Of a stretch of 37,496 nt of DNA, positions 1-7,854 are shown one piece after another. How positions within the stretch are numbered: the first letter of the stretch is position 1; every line of letters begins with the position of its first letter. Source of the DNA: CAYPEL01 sp964409635 (GTDB lineage Bacteria > Pseudomonadota > Gammaproteobacteria > DSM-19610); the NCBI GenBank assembly GCA_964409635.1, contig CAYPEL010000005.1:1-37496 (forward strand), given 5' to 3'. The position numbers were made by a program, and so were the translations under genes. Under the pieces are notes generated by a model. That model ran no database searches and was not told the DNA's origin. It saw only the letters and a list, made by a program, of their open reading frames with translations.

Positions 1-66
1 ACTTCAGGGGTAACCGCTTATACCTTGCTTTTGTTGTTTATACCGGAGCTTATCTTTACTTTAGGC

Positions 67-735
67 TTATATGAGATTGCCACTGACGACCCAATGGCGG
101 TCGCTGACTATTTTAAGATTTAGAGCGGTAAGGTGAAACTTGAGTAGTTGTTGTCGGACTTCATCCGGTGTGTAGGCTGCACACAGCGAATTAAAAAAAT
201 CTGCGCGTAAAATTTCTGGCTCCCCACGTGCGTAACTGTCTACCAACGCTTGTGCGGCTACTTGGTTCTCTGGCCGAATTAAGTCCATGATAAAAACTGA
301 GCCATTAGGTGCGGCGTATGCTTTTATGGATTCCCAGAGTGTTGCCGGGTTGTTCAAGTGATGTAAGAGGCTGTTGCTTATAATGAGGTCATACTGCTTA
401 AGCGGTGGCTTGGCGGTTGGTAAATAACCCTGCACCAGTTCTATACGAGTCTCCAGCTTTGCTGCCTTAACCGACTGTCTGCCAAGTTTCAGCATGGCGT
501 TAGCGCCATCCATGCCGTGAATCAAGGTATTGGGAAATGCACGTGCGAGACGAATACAGATGTCTCCAGGGCCGCAGCCAAGATCCAGAACCGAACCCGT
601 TAAGGACGTGCCAAAGCGCGCACCGAGCAGATCGATATAGTGGTCATGAGGTTCGGAAAAATCAGCATTGGCATACGCGAGCGCTTGTGCCGGTTCGTCC
701 ATCAAGTCTGCTTCTGGAATACGCTGCACGATCAA
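67..735 (-). CDS. Class I SAM-dependent methyltransferase
   Basis: A 222-residue protein with a Rossmann-type methyltransferase core. Motif I is VLDLGCGPG at residues 49-57, an acidic residue in HGMDG follows strand 2 (binding the SAM ribose in this fold), and YDLIISNSLLHHL resembles the post-IV region of small-molecule methyltransferases of the Methyltransf_11/25 type. No signal peptide or membrane segment is seen, so it is probably cytoplasmic. It starts 3 nt after lysA on the same strand and is probably cotranscribed with lptM and lysA. In Pseudomonas dapF follows lysA; here this gene takes that place, so a link to lysine or cell-wall metabolism cannot be assumed. The substrate is not recognisable. 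The family assignment is firm and the specific reaction unknown. Confidence 0.85.
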   Translation of the reverse strand: MIVQRIPEADLMDEPAQALAYANADFSEPHDHYIDLLGARFGTSLTGSVLDLGCGPGDICIRLARAFPNTLIHGMDGANAMLKLGRQSVKAAKLETRIELVQGYLPTAKPPLKQYDLIISNSLLHHLNNPATLWESIKAYAAPNGSVFIMDLIRPENQVAAQALVDSYARGEPEILRADFFNSLCAAYTPDEVRQQLLKFHLTALNLKIVSDRHWVVSGNLI

Positions 736-738
736 TAC

Positions 739-1989
739 TCAGAATGCGGGTATGTGTTCACCTTGCATCAGGCTAGCCAGGGTTTCACGTTCGCGGATCA
801 GATGCACACGATCCTGGTCGACAAGTATTTCAGCAGCACGTGGCCTGCTGTTGTAGTTTGAGCTCATAGTGAAACCATAGGCGCCCGCCGTGCGCACCGC
901 CAATAGATCACCCGCTTGAATGTTTAATGACCTGTCCTTGCCGAGAAAATCACCGGTTTCACAGACCGGGCCAACGACATCGTACTCCAGGGTTTGTCCA
1001 CTGTTACGTATTTTCACCGGGATAATATCCTGCCAGGCGTTGTACAGTGACGGCCGCAGTAAATCATTCATGGCGGCGTCTACTATGGCGAAGTTCTTGT
1101 CGTTGGTTGGTTTTAAATATTCAACACGCGTGACCAGTAGACCGGCATTGGCTGCAATAGCGCGCCCCGGTTCTATCAATAGCTCAAATTCTCTGTCACC
1201 GAGTGTTTCCAATAAGGGCTTAATATATTCGTCCGGTTGCGGTGGTGTTTCATCACGATAATTGACGCCGAGCCCGCCGCCCAGGTCGAGGTGGTGAATT
1301 TTTATCCCCGCTGCAGATAAGCGGTCGGTCAGTACCAGTACGCGCTCCAGGGCATCGACAAAAGGCTCGGTGCTGGTCAGTTGTGATCCAATATGGCAAT
1401 CGACACCGGAAATCTTTAAGGCATCCATGCTGGCGGCTTGCTGATACAGGTCGAAGGCGGAATCAACGTCGATGCCAAACTTGTTTTCTTTGAGACCGGT
1501 TGAGATATAGGGGTGGGTGCCGGCATCCACGTCCGGGTTAACGCGTAGAGAAACCGGTGCCTGTGTGCCGTGCGCGTTGGCGATGCCGGCGATTCGCTCC
1601 AGCTCAGCGGCAGATTCGATATTGAAACAGCGGATGCCGATTTCCAGCGCCCGTTCTATTTCAGCGCTGGTTTTCCCAACCCCGGAAAATACCATGCGAT
1701 CCGCCCTGCCACCGGCGCGCAGTACACGCTCCAGTTCGCCGATCGAGACAATGTCAAAGCCGGACCCCAGCCTGGCGAGCAAGGCCAGCAGGGCAATATT
1801 GGAATTGGCTTTAACGGCATAACAAATCAGGTGCTGCCGATCAGCTAAAGCCTGGTCAAATGCCTGCCAGTGGCGTTCCAATGTGGCGCGCGAATATATA
1901 TAGAGAGGCGTGCCATGAGTCTGGGCCAGTTGCCCGACATCTACCTGCTCGGCCAGCAGCCGGTCATTTTGATAAGTAAAATAGTCCAT
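739..1989 (-). CDS. lysA: Diaminopimelate decarboxylase
   Basis: The product decarboxylates meso-diaminopimelate to L-lysine, the last step of lysine synthesis, in the cytoplasm with PLP as cofactor. At 416 residues it has the usual length. The PLP lysine is K60 in YAVKAN. HIGSQ, the glycine-rich LDLGGGLGV that holds the PLP phosphate, EPGRAI and the C-terminal CETGD with the catalytic cysteine are all present in family order. It starts 6 nt after the lptM stop with no clear Shine-Dalgarno sequence, which suggests translational coupling. Gene order lptM-lysA is as in Pseudomonas and many other gammaproteobacteria. Confidence 0.98.
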   Translation of the reverse strand: MDYFTYQNDRLLAEQVDVGQLAQTHGTPLYIYSRATLERHWQAFDQALADRQHLICYAVKANSNIALLALLARLGSGFDIVSIGELERVLRAGGRADRMVFSGVGKTSAEIERALEIGIRCFNIESAAELERIAGIANAHGTQAPVSLRVNPDVDAGTHPYISTGLKENKFGIDVDSAFDLYQQAASMDALKISGVDCHIGSQLTSTEPFVDALERVLVLTDRLSAAGIKIHHLDLGGGLGVNYRDETPPQPDEYIKPLLETLGDREFELLIEPGRAIAANAGLLVTRVEYLKPTNDKNFAIVDAAMNDLLRPSLYNAWQDIIPVKIRNSGQTLEYDVVGPVCETGDFLGKDRSLNIQAGDLLAVRTAGAYGFTMSSNYNSRPRAAEILVDQDRVHLIRERETLASLMQGEHIPAF

Positions 1990-1995
1990 GGATGT

Positions 1996-2121
1996 TCAAC
2001 TGCCTGCAGATTTTTCAGTATCATGGTCGGGTAAATAGAGATCGCCCTTCTGGCCACAGCCAGCCAGGCTGGCGAGCAGCAGGACGGTAAGAGGCAGCCA
2101 GTGGAATAAATAACGTATCAA
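1996..2121 (-). CDS. lptM: LptM (YifL)-type small outer-membrane lipoprotein
   Basis: A tiny lipoprotein, 41 residues with the start chosen here. It has a hydrophobic signal followed by the lipobox LAGC (lipidated Cys22) and then CGQKGDLYLP, which matches the conserved mature N-terminus of LptM/YifL. In E. coli LptM binds the LptDE lipopolysaccharide translocon and helps its disulfide maturation. The frame is open to 2199, but that upstream extension would put about 26 non-signal residues in front of the signal peptide. A TTG at 2121 is preceded by GGAG with a 9-nt spacer and gives a normal short signal peptide, so I prefer it. The gene leads the lptM-lysA-methyltransferase run. Its leader carries one arm of a 33-bp inverted repeat. 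Confidence 0.85.
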   Translation of the reverse strand: MIRYLFHWLPLTVLLLASLAGCGQKGDLYLPDHDTEKSAGS

Positions 2122-2147
2122 GATCCCGTGCTCCGGAGTGCTAAGGC

Positions 2148-2265
2148 GTGCGTTGATTACCCGGCAGGTGGTTTGCAGACTCGCTATAAATACGTCCATG
2201 TACGCTCAGTGGCAGCATCCTTGCTGCCAATGGTCTGCAAACCACCTGCCGGGTAATCAACGCAC
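2148..2265. repeat. Perfect 33-bp inverted repeat between lptM and the esterase gene
   Basis: The left arm at 2148-2180 and right arm at 2233-2265 are exact reverse complements over 33 bases, separated by 52 bases. The spacer has its own 6-bp stem (GGCAGC/GCUGCC, 2211-2228) and a TATAAA at 2185-2190. Because the flanking genes diverge, both transcripts may carry the same 33-nt sequence in their leaders, ending 26 nt before lptM and 41 nt before the esterase start. It may be a mobile palindromic element, a shared leader element, or an inverted chimera from amplification or assembly. Confidence 0.9.
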
Positions 2266-2306
2266 AGTTTAATATCAAGGCCAGTATAGAAGGATAAAAC
2301 AAGAGA

Positions 2307-2984
2307 ATGAATAGTCTACTCGAAACTATTGAAATTAATCCTGCAACCGAGGCGCGTGGCTCAGTTATCTGGCTACACGGATTAGGTGCGGATGGGCATG
2401 ATTTTGAGCCGTTGATTCAGCAATGGGATTTGGTGCAGCAACATGGGATACGCTTTATATTACCGCACGCTCCGGTCATGCCGGTCACTATGAATGGCGG
2501 TATGGCCATGCGTGCCTGGTATGACCTGGCAGGTATAAATGCCTCTTCGCGCGAAGATGCTGCAGGCATTCAGGCATCAAGACAGCGGCTGGAGGCATTG
2601 ATCAAACGTGAAAACGAACAGGGTGTCCCGGCCGGTTCTATTGTACTGGCCGGTTTTTCGCAGGGTGGTGCCATGGTTTTACATACCGGATTACGCTACC
2701 CGCAACGGTTGGCGGGTATCCTGTCCCTGTCGGGTTACTTGCCACTGCCAACCTCGCTGGAAAATGAAAAATCTGCTGTGCAACAGCAAACCGCACTGCG
2801 TATGGACCATGGTGAAAGTGATCCGGTCGTGCCTTTACAGCTTGCCCTTAACTCGCGTGATGCTATACAGACGGCGGGTTTTACAGTGGCGTTCAATCGC
2901 TATCCGATGGCTCACAGCCTCTGCCCGGAGCAGGTGGATAGCATCTATGGCTGGCTAAAGTCGTGCTTTTTAATAGGCGGTTAG
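2307..2984 (+). CDS. Carboxylesterase of the alpha/beta-hydrolase (phospholipase/carboxylesterase) family
   Basis: A 225-residue serine hydrolase of the Abhydrolase_2 family, the type of Pseudomonas carboxylesterase II and acyl-protein thioesterases. VIWLHGLGADGHDF forms the oxyanion-hole region, Ser118 in GFSQGG is the nucleophile, HGESDPVVP holds the catalytic Asp, and MAHSLCPEQ holds the catalytic His. It has no signal peptide and is probably cytosolic, acting on short-chain or lysophospholipid esters; the true substrate is unknown. The upstream AAGGA-like sequence near 2290 is a usable but distant ribosome binding site. The gene is divergent from lptM across a 33-bp inverted repeat and is followed by an intrinsic terminator at 3019-3050, so it is probably monocistronic. 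Confidence 0.9.
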   Translation: MNSLLETIEINPATEARGSVIWLHGLGADGHDFEPLIQQWDLVQQHGIRFILPHAPVMPVTMNGGMAMRAWYDLAGINASSREDAAGIQASRQRLEALIKRENEQGVPAGSIVLAGFSQGGAMVLHTGLRYPQRLAGILSLSGYLPLPTSLENEKSAVQQQTALRMDHGESDPVVPLQLALNSRDAIQTAGFTVAFNRYPMAHSLCPEQVDSIYGWLKSCFLIGG

Positions 2985-3018
2985 GGCTATGCCAGAAAAG
3001 TAAGCTGATATTATTGTT

Positions 3019-3050
3019 GCAGGGGCGAATTTATTTGCACCTGCTTATTT
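3019..3050 (+). terminator. Intrinsic terminator after the esterase gene
   Basis: The hairpin at 3019-3044 pairs GCAGG with CCTGC, has one G-A mismatch, and continues with GCGAA against TTTGC (one G-U pair) around a TTTA loop. It is followed on the plus strand by TTATTT. It sits 34 nt past the esterase stop and between convergent genes; the minus side (cyaA) lacks a T tract. Confidence 0.65.
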
Positions 3051-3068
3051 ACGCTGTGGGCATTGAGA

Positions 3069-5969
3069 CTAGCGATTCATTTTTTCCATTACAGCGTTGA
3101 GTTGTTGTTCGATCTGTTTTTTTAGTTTCAGAAAGTAGACTGTCTGTTGCCTGCTATGGCCGGAATTTGGGCGTTGCATGTCGATATCGGTTATATAGAC
3201 AGGGTATGCGGTATGATCCTGCCTTTGCTCAATGACAGACAGGGATACTGCCCGATAAAGATCATCACCATATTCAAGGGAAGAGAATTCCTTATTGGTG
3301 TGATAGATAGTGAGGCTGTTTCCCTTGACGGTACTCATTTCGCCGATCACCTGCAACTCGAGGCTGGTGTTGGCCGCAGCAGCGGGCGGTGAAATATTTC
3401 TGACTGTCATATGCTTATTTGAATCTAGGGCAAGCTGATAGAAGCATACTTCTGGCGAACCAGAATCTATAGTGTCATATTGTGAAATGCGGTGCAGCGC
3501 TGATTCAAAAAAGCGCAGATAAGGATTTATGAGTGTCGTTTCATCATAAAATGGTTGCTGATGGAGATGCAGGGATCCGCGTTCATCGAGAATATAAATG
3601 TGCGCCTGTTTTTCTTTAACTTGAAAAAAAAACTGTATGGCATTCTCACGGTTGTGCTGACTGATTACCGGCAGCTGTGGCGGTATCGACAGCATGGGGT
3701 CAAAGCGAATTGGACTATAGGCCGTTTGTTCCTTGCCCAGGTAATCCAGCAGGGCCGCTTCTGAGCCGATTTCAGTATAGCGTGGAACGGAATCTTCAGG
3801 TTGCAACACATAAAATGACTTGCCTATGGCGACAATATAACGGCCGTTTTCATTCCCGGTATGATAGAAAAACCGGGTGATATCCCGGTACAAATCCTCG
3901 ACTCTGCGCGCGATCAAAGAACCGCGTGAGGTCGAAAAACTGAAACAGGGAAACCCGGGTGGTTCGGCATCACCAATGGGAGACCAGGCAAACAGGTCGC
4001 ACAGGCATTCGAGTACAGCACACTGTTCGCGGTATTCGAAGCTGAGTAATTCTTGCCACGATGTTTGCGCTAAGACATCAATTTTGATGGCCAGGTTATC
4101 AAGCCGGCGCCCATAACTCAGCGGGTCAATCCTGTCGCTAACCAGTTGCATACCCTGCCGAGTTAGTTTGTCCATCGGGTCTTCAGCCACATTGATAAAC
4201 AGGCCGGTTTTAACCAGGCGTGCTGACTCATTCAGTGCATTGATATTGCCCGGATCAGAAAGGGTCACGGGAAATAAATCGTGCAGGCTGTCTGTCAGAC
4301 AACGCAGTTCCCATTGATTTAACTGGCTGTCAGGCGGTTGAATATTGAACATGCACGGGCTGTGGTTGATCAATCCATTTAAATGACACCAAGCCAGTAA
4401 CTGCAGAAGATTCTGCGTTTGCTTAATGAGCGGTGCATCGTTTGTATTTACAGTATGACTGCCACGATATAGTACCCAGGATGGCCTGTCGGGGTTACCC
4501 GTCTGGTGAACACTGAGTTGTTGTTCCGAAAGGTCGCGGGATATGCCCGGGTTCAGGCAATCAATTTTCCCAGGTTTGCGGTCAAAGGCAACGTAGAGTT
4601 TACGGCCCAGCAGTTTCAGATCAGATTGATTGATAGCGGCCGGTACAGGGTTGTCGCGTAAAAAATTTGAAAGCTCACGGTAACTGCGCGTCAGTTCACC
4701 GACAAGCAGTTCGCGTTCTTCAGATACACGATGAATTTTCCAATATTTTCTCTGGTCGAGCTCTACTAGTTGTTGTTCACCCCAGCCCCACTGCTTGACC
4801 AGCTTACGCATCAGGTCTCTGCGCCAATTATTCTGCTGGCTGTAAACCGGCCGGGTTACCGGTTCGTTGACTTTGAAGTAGAGGCAACGCCTGATGAGCT
4901 CCAGTCTATCCATCTCTTTACGTGAAAATAAATATTCTTCCACGGTATTGCTCATCATCACGTAGGGATCTATGTCATTGAGTTTGCATTCTGCCTGGTA
5001 AACTGCCTGCTTGAAACGCATGGACAAGATTTTTGTATCGGGGTATTGTTTTGCATAGGCTTCAAGCAATAGCAATTTAAGAATAGATTTGTAGGGCGAA
5101 TCCACGGCTTTATACAGTTGCCAGAGTGTCGCGCCGAAAAATTCTTCGACCGGTATTTGCTGCAGGCCGCCAAAATCAATCACGTCACCGGTTTTTATAA
5201 AGCGGTTGACCAGCAGTTTGCGGACATATTCCGTGTAACACGCTTCGTATGCAGGTGGGACTAACCACCAGACGGGAAAACGCCCTGCTATTAATAAACC
5301 GGTTCGGTAAAATTCATCGAGTAATAGATGGTGCTGGGAGCTGCCACTATTTTCACTGGAAACAGCCGCAGGTTCGCCTTCCCGGAAGGAAGCATCGTCG
5401 AAAACGAAAAAATGCACTTCCAGGCCGAGTGTCTCCGCCCAGGTTTTTATCTCATCTGCTTTCTGACTTATTTGTTGCTGATCTTCGGGGCTCAAGCCGG
5501 GCCGGTGGCAAATCCAAATGTCGAAATCACTCTGATCTGAATAGGCTACCGTTCCCGTACTGCCCATGAGATAGATGGCATGGATGGCGTACACTTGTTG
5601 CGCGCGGCGCAGATGCTTAAAGCTTCGCGCCTGACGTTTGGCGGCTTGAAGGCAGCGTTTGCCGGGTGAGAACCCCGATATTCCACAGGGTGTTTCGGTG
5701 GATATATAGCCCGGCAGCAGCGGGTGATTGATATGGAATAGCAGCGGCAGGAGCTCTATAAACTGCTGCTGCTGTGGTTGCAATGCACCGGCTACGCGTT
5801 GCAGGCGATCCTTGTTCAAGGCCAGGAATCGCCGCCGGACGGCACGTAGTTCGAGTGCGTCTATGTCGATAGTTAACCGGTTTGTATTGACAGCCGGTTG
5901 CTGAGTGTAGGTATTGTCAGACTCTTCCGCTTGGCCAGGTAAAGCAGTATGTTCGGTTGGTACCGGCAC
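3069..5969 (-). CDS. cyaA: Class I adenylate cyclase
   Basis: The product makes cAMP from ATP, the ligand of CRP/Vfr-type regulators. At 966 residues it is similar in size to pseudomonad CyaA and longer than the E. coli enzyme. The N-terminal catalytic domain has the class I nucleotidyltransferase signature MGSTGT at 135-140 followed by SDQSDFDIW, with the metal-binding aspartates D148 and D150. The long C-terminal half fits the regulatory region of the family. The start is GTG, with AAGGGG about 5 nt upstream. The gene lies 13 nt after a PAS/degenerate-GGDEF gene on the same strand, so cAMP synthesis and a c-di-GMP-related protein are probably cotranscribed. A cyaA near lptM-lysA is also found in Pseudomonas. 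Confidence 0.96.
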   Translation of the reverse strand: MPVPTEHTALPGQAEESDNTYTQQPAVNTNRLTIDIDALELRAVRRRFLALNKDRLQRVAGALQPQQQQFIELLPLLFHINHPLLPGYISTETPCGISGFSPGKRCLQAAKRQARSFKHLRRAQQVYAIHAIYLMGSTGTVAYSDQSDFDIWICHRPGLSPEDQQQISQKADEIKTWAETLGLEVHFFVFDDASFREGEPAAVSSENSGSSQHHLLLDEFYRTGLLIAGRFPVWWLVPPAYEACYTEYVRKLLVNRFIKTGDVIDFGGLQQIPVEEFFGATLWQLYKAVDSPYKSILKLLLLEAYAKQYPDTKILSMRFKQAVYQAECKLNDIDPYVMMSNTVEEYLFSRKEMDRLELIRRCLYFKVNEPVTRPVYSQQNNWRRDLMRKLVKQWGWGEQQLVELDQRKYWKIHRVSEERELLVGELTRSYRELSNFLRDNPVPAAINQSDLKLLGRKLYVAFDRKPGKIDCLNPGISRDLSEQQLSVHQTGNPDRPSWVLYRGSHTVNTNDAPLIKQTQNLLQLLAWCHLNGLINHSPCMFNIQPPDSQLNQWELRCLTDSLHDLFPVTLSDPGNINALNESARLVKTGLFINVAEDPMDKLTRQGMQLVSDRIDPLSYGRRLDNLAIKIDVLAQTSWQELLSFEYREQCAVLECLCDLFAWSPIGDAEPPGFPCFSFSTSRGSLIARRVEDLYRDITRFFYHTGNENGRYIVAIGKSFYVLQPEDSVPRYTEIGSEAALLDYLGKEQTAYSPIRFDPMLSIPPQLPVISQHNRENAIQFFFQVKEKQAHIYILDERGSLHLHQQPFYDETTLINPYLRFFESALHRISQYDTIDSGSPEVCFYQLALDSNKHMTVRNISPPAAAANTSLELQVIGEMSTVKGNSLTIYHTNKEFSSLEYGDDLYRAVSLSVIEQRQDHTAYPVYITDIDMQRPNSGHSRQQTVYFLKLKKQIEQQLNAVMEKMNR

Positions 5970-5982
5970 CTGATCCCCTTGG

Positions 5983-6813
5983 CTACAGGGCTATGGATTT
6001 ACATGAATCAGAGTTTCTTGCTTGAACCAGTGCAGTGGATGCGCGCTGTAAAAGCGAAGGGGCGTTATCATTTTTTCGCCAGCCGGCAATGCCGAAGCAG
6101 GACCAGATAGAAATACCTGCTAGGCAGCTTTCGCAGGTTTCTTCGAGCAAAGGGCTGAGTTTGTCAGTTAACTGCAGCGCAGCAGTTTCCGCTGTCTCCG
6201 GTAAGGCCAGCATGAATTCCTGTTGATCCGTGCACCCGACCAGATCTGCCCAGCGTAACTGATCTTTGAGCAAGTGTGCTATTTCTATCAGCAGTTTTTC
6301 TCTCTCTACCGGCGCATCGACAGCCATCATAACAACAGATAGGGTGCTGCCATAGCGGCGGCAACGCGCAATCTGAGGTTCGAGTGCCAGGACAATGCCG
6401 CGTTGATTGAGTAATCCTGTAAGTGGATCTGTCAGCAGATTTTGCTGCAGCTTATCCTCTAGTGCCGTATTGGCAGTTTCAAGCCGAACGCGTTCAGTGC
6501 GGTCGACAAAGAAGCGCACTTCTTTTGAACCATCGCCGGTTAGCATGACACGCTGGATATAAATATTTCTCATTCTGCCGGTACTGTCTTGCCAATCCAG
6601 TCTGGGATAAACACTTAATAATTGCTTCAAAGTAGGATTCGTGAGGCTGTTAACTGCTTTACCGGCCAGGTCTTTGGTTTGCGATGGCCCGGCTAGTTCG
6701 GCGAATGCACCGTTAATTCCCATAATCGTGCCACCTGCATCCAGCACAACGGCAGGCAGTGGACAGTTTTCGAAAATGGATTGTGCTTCCCGAGGATTAA
6801 AAGTGTCGGTCAT
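5983..6813 (-). CDS. PAS domain protein with a degenerate GGDEF domain
   Basis: I start the protein at the ATG at 6813 because AGGA stands 8 nt upstream; the frame is open to a GTG at 6912. The 276-residue product has an N-terminal PAS domain (about residues 10-115, with FENCPLPAVVLDAGG), a short helical linker ending in DPLTGLLNQRG, and a GGDEF fold. The active-site signature reads DQQEF at residues 196-200 instead of GGDEF, so diguanylate cyclase activity is unlikely. Such domains often act as binding or partner modules. No membrane segment or signal is seen, so it is cytoplasmic. It precedes cyaA by 13 nt, probably in one transcript. A role in tuning CyaA or responding to nucleotides is only inference. 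Confidence 0.85.
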   Translation of the reverse strand: MTDTFNPREAQSIFENCPLPAVVLDAGGTIMGINGAFAELAGPSQTKDLAGKAVNSLTNPTLKQLLSVYPRLDWQDSTGRMRNIYIQRVMLTGDGSKEVRFFVDRTERVRLETANTALEDKLQQNLLTDPLTGLLNQRGIVLALEPQIARCRRYGSTLSVVMMAVDAPVEREKLLIEIAHLLKDQLRWADLVGCTDQQEFMLALPETAETAALQLTDKLSPLLEETCESCLAGISIWSCFGIAGWRKNDNAPSLLQRASTALVQARNSDSCKSIAL

Positions 6814-7135
6814 GAATAGGATCCTGGTTATCAATGACGTGTCGTTGTCTCTATATAGCGGAAAAAAAATGGGATTCTTTATTGAGTCTTGCAATAGCGA
6901 GCCGGTCTTCACCTCAGTGTGATGGCTGTGGATGCCGGCACAGGTTTTTGCAGCCTTCCTGAATTGGGTAAATACAGAAAAATAATGGGTTTATTAATGT
7001 GTTATCGCTGCCTTAAGAGGGTGGCTGGACCAGCCTATTGGCACGATCGGCGGGGGGCACGATTTGGGTTCAGTAAATCGAAAATATGGCCGATAGTTAC
7101 GGCGTTAAGCTGGACAAAACTTATAACACCGGAAA

Positions 7136-7837
7136 ATGTGGCAAATTAATTCTATGACAAAAGTGCTTATAGCGATTCTGCTGGCGTTGATGTGGTCAAA
7201 ACTGGCCGTATCGGCTGAAGTAAGAGGCAGCGTGGAATTTGTATACAACGGTATTTTTTCTACTGGGGCCGATACACGGGAGCAACCAATTGCCGTTGCT
7301 TTGCTGCCGGTTGAAGGTAAACCATTACAACAGTCAACTGCGCAAATTCATCATATGAAAATATCCGGCAATCGTATTCTGCCCTCCTTTTTAACTGCGC
7401 AGCGTGGCGATAAGATCATTTTCGTCAACACAGATTCAGTGTATCACCAACTATTTTCATTATCTAAAGATGTGCCTTTTGAGGTAACGTTGGAAAAATC
7501 CATTTCCGGCAAGCCAAAACAGGCGGCGATAGAACTCGATCATGCCGGCACTGTGCATATTTTCTGCCGGATTCATAATAAAAGCTATGCCCGTCTGGAT
7601 GTGCTGGAAACACCTTATCAGCAGATGATTTCAGCGGGGCAGCCTTTTAATTTTACCGGACTGGAGCCTGGGCGATGGATGTTACGCATAGCGTCGCCTA
7701 CTGCAGAAACGCGTCTGATACCGGTTGATGCGATTACGGCGCCACCTCCCCTTAAATTAAAACTTGTTTCTCATGGTGGTGGTTCGACCCTTAATAAACT
7801 GGGTGTGCGTCCAGCAATCGAGAGCATGTACCCGTAA
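7136..7837 (+). CDS. Exported cupredoxin-like protein
   Basis: A 233-residue protein with a signal peptide (hydrophobic about 9-24, cleavage near AVSA-E28), so periplasmic. The middle third resembles cupredoxin-like proteins often annotated as methylamine-utilisation related: FVNTDSVYHQLFSLS supplies His104 and FCRIHNKSYARL supplies Cys144 and His147. The methionine that usually follows (CxxHxxM) is absent, so a copper site would lack the usual axial ligand. The C-terminal part (about 165-215) looks like a small beta domain. It lies 17 nt before a membrane GGDEF/EAL gene on the same strand, suggesting a cotranscribed periplasmic partner. An alternative start at Met7 (7154) keeps the signal peptide. 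Copper binding is a prediction. Confidence 0.75.
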   Translation: MWQINSMTKVLIAILLALMWSKLAVSAEVRGSVEFVYNGIFSTGADTREQPIAVALLPVEGKPLQQSTAQIHHMKISGNRILPSFLTAQRGDKIIFVNTDSVYHQLFSLSKDVPFEVTLEKSISGKPKQAAIELDHAGTVHIFCRIHNKSYARLDVLETPYQQMISAGQPFNFTGLEPGRWMLRIASPTAETRLIPVDAITAPPPLKLKLVSHGGGSTLNKLGVRPAIESMYP

Positions 7838-7854
7838 GGCTGACGGAACGAATT

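Noticed and set aside
1..123. Plus-strand open frame from the window edge, hydrophobic at first, ending at a TAG in the methyltransferase region
   Set aside because: Only 40 codons, cut by the window edge, and it overlaps the methyltransferase gene antisense by 57 nt. It could be the end of a membrane protein, but nothing in it is recognisable.
7039..7054. Possible sigma-54 promoter starting TGGCACG
   Set aside because: The -24 half is perfect, but the -12 position reads GCGGG rather than TTGCA.
6919..7149. Plus-strand 76-codon frame before the cupredoxin-like gene
   Set aside because: No ribosome binding site, no family resemblance, and odd composition. The 222-nt gap is better read as the promoter region of the divergent genes.
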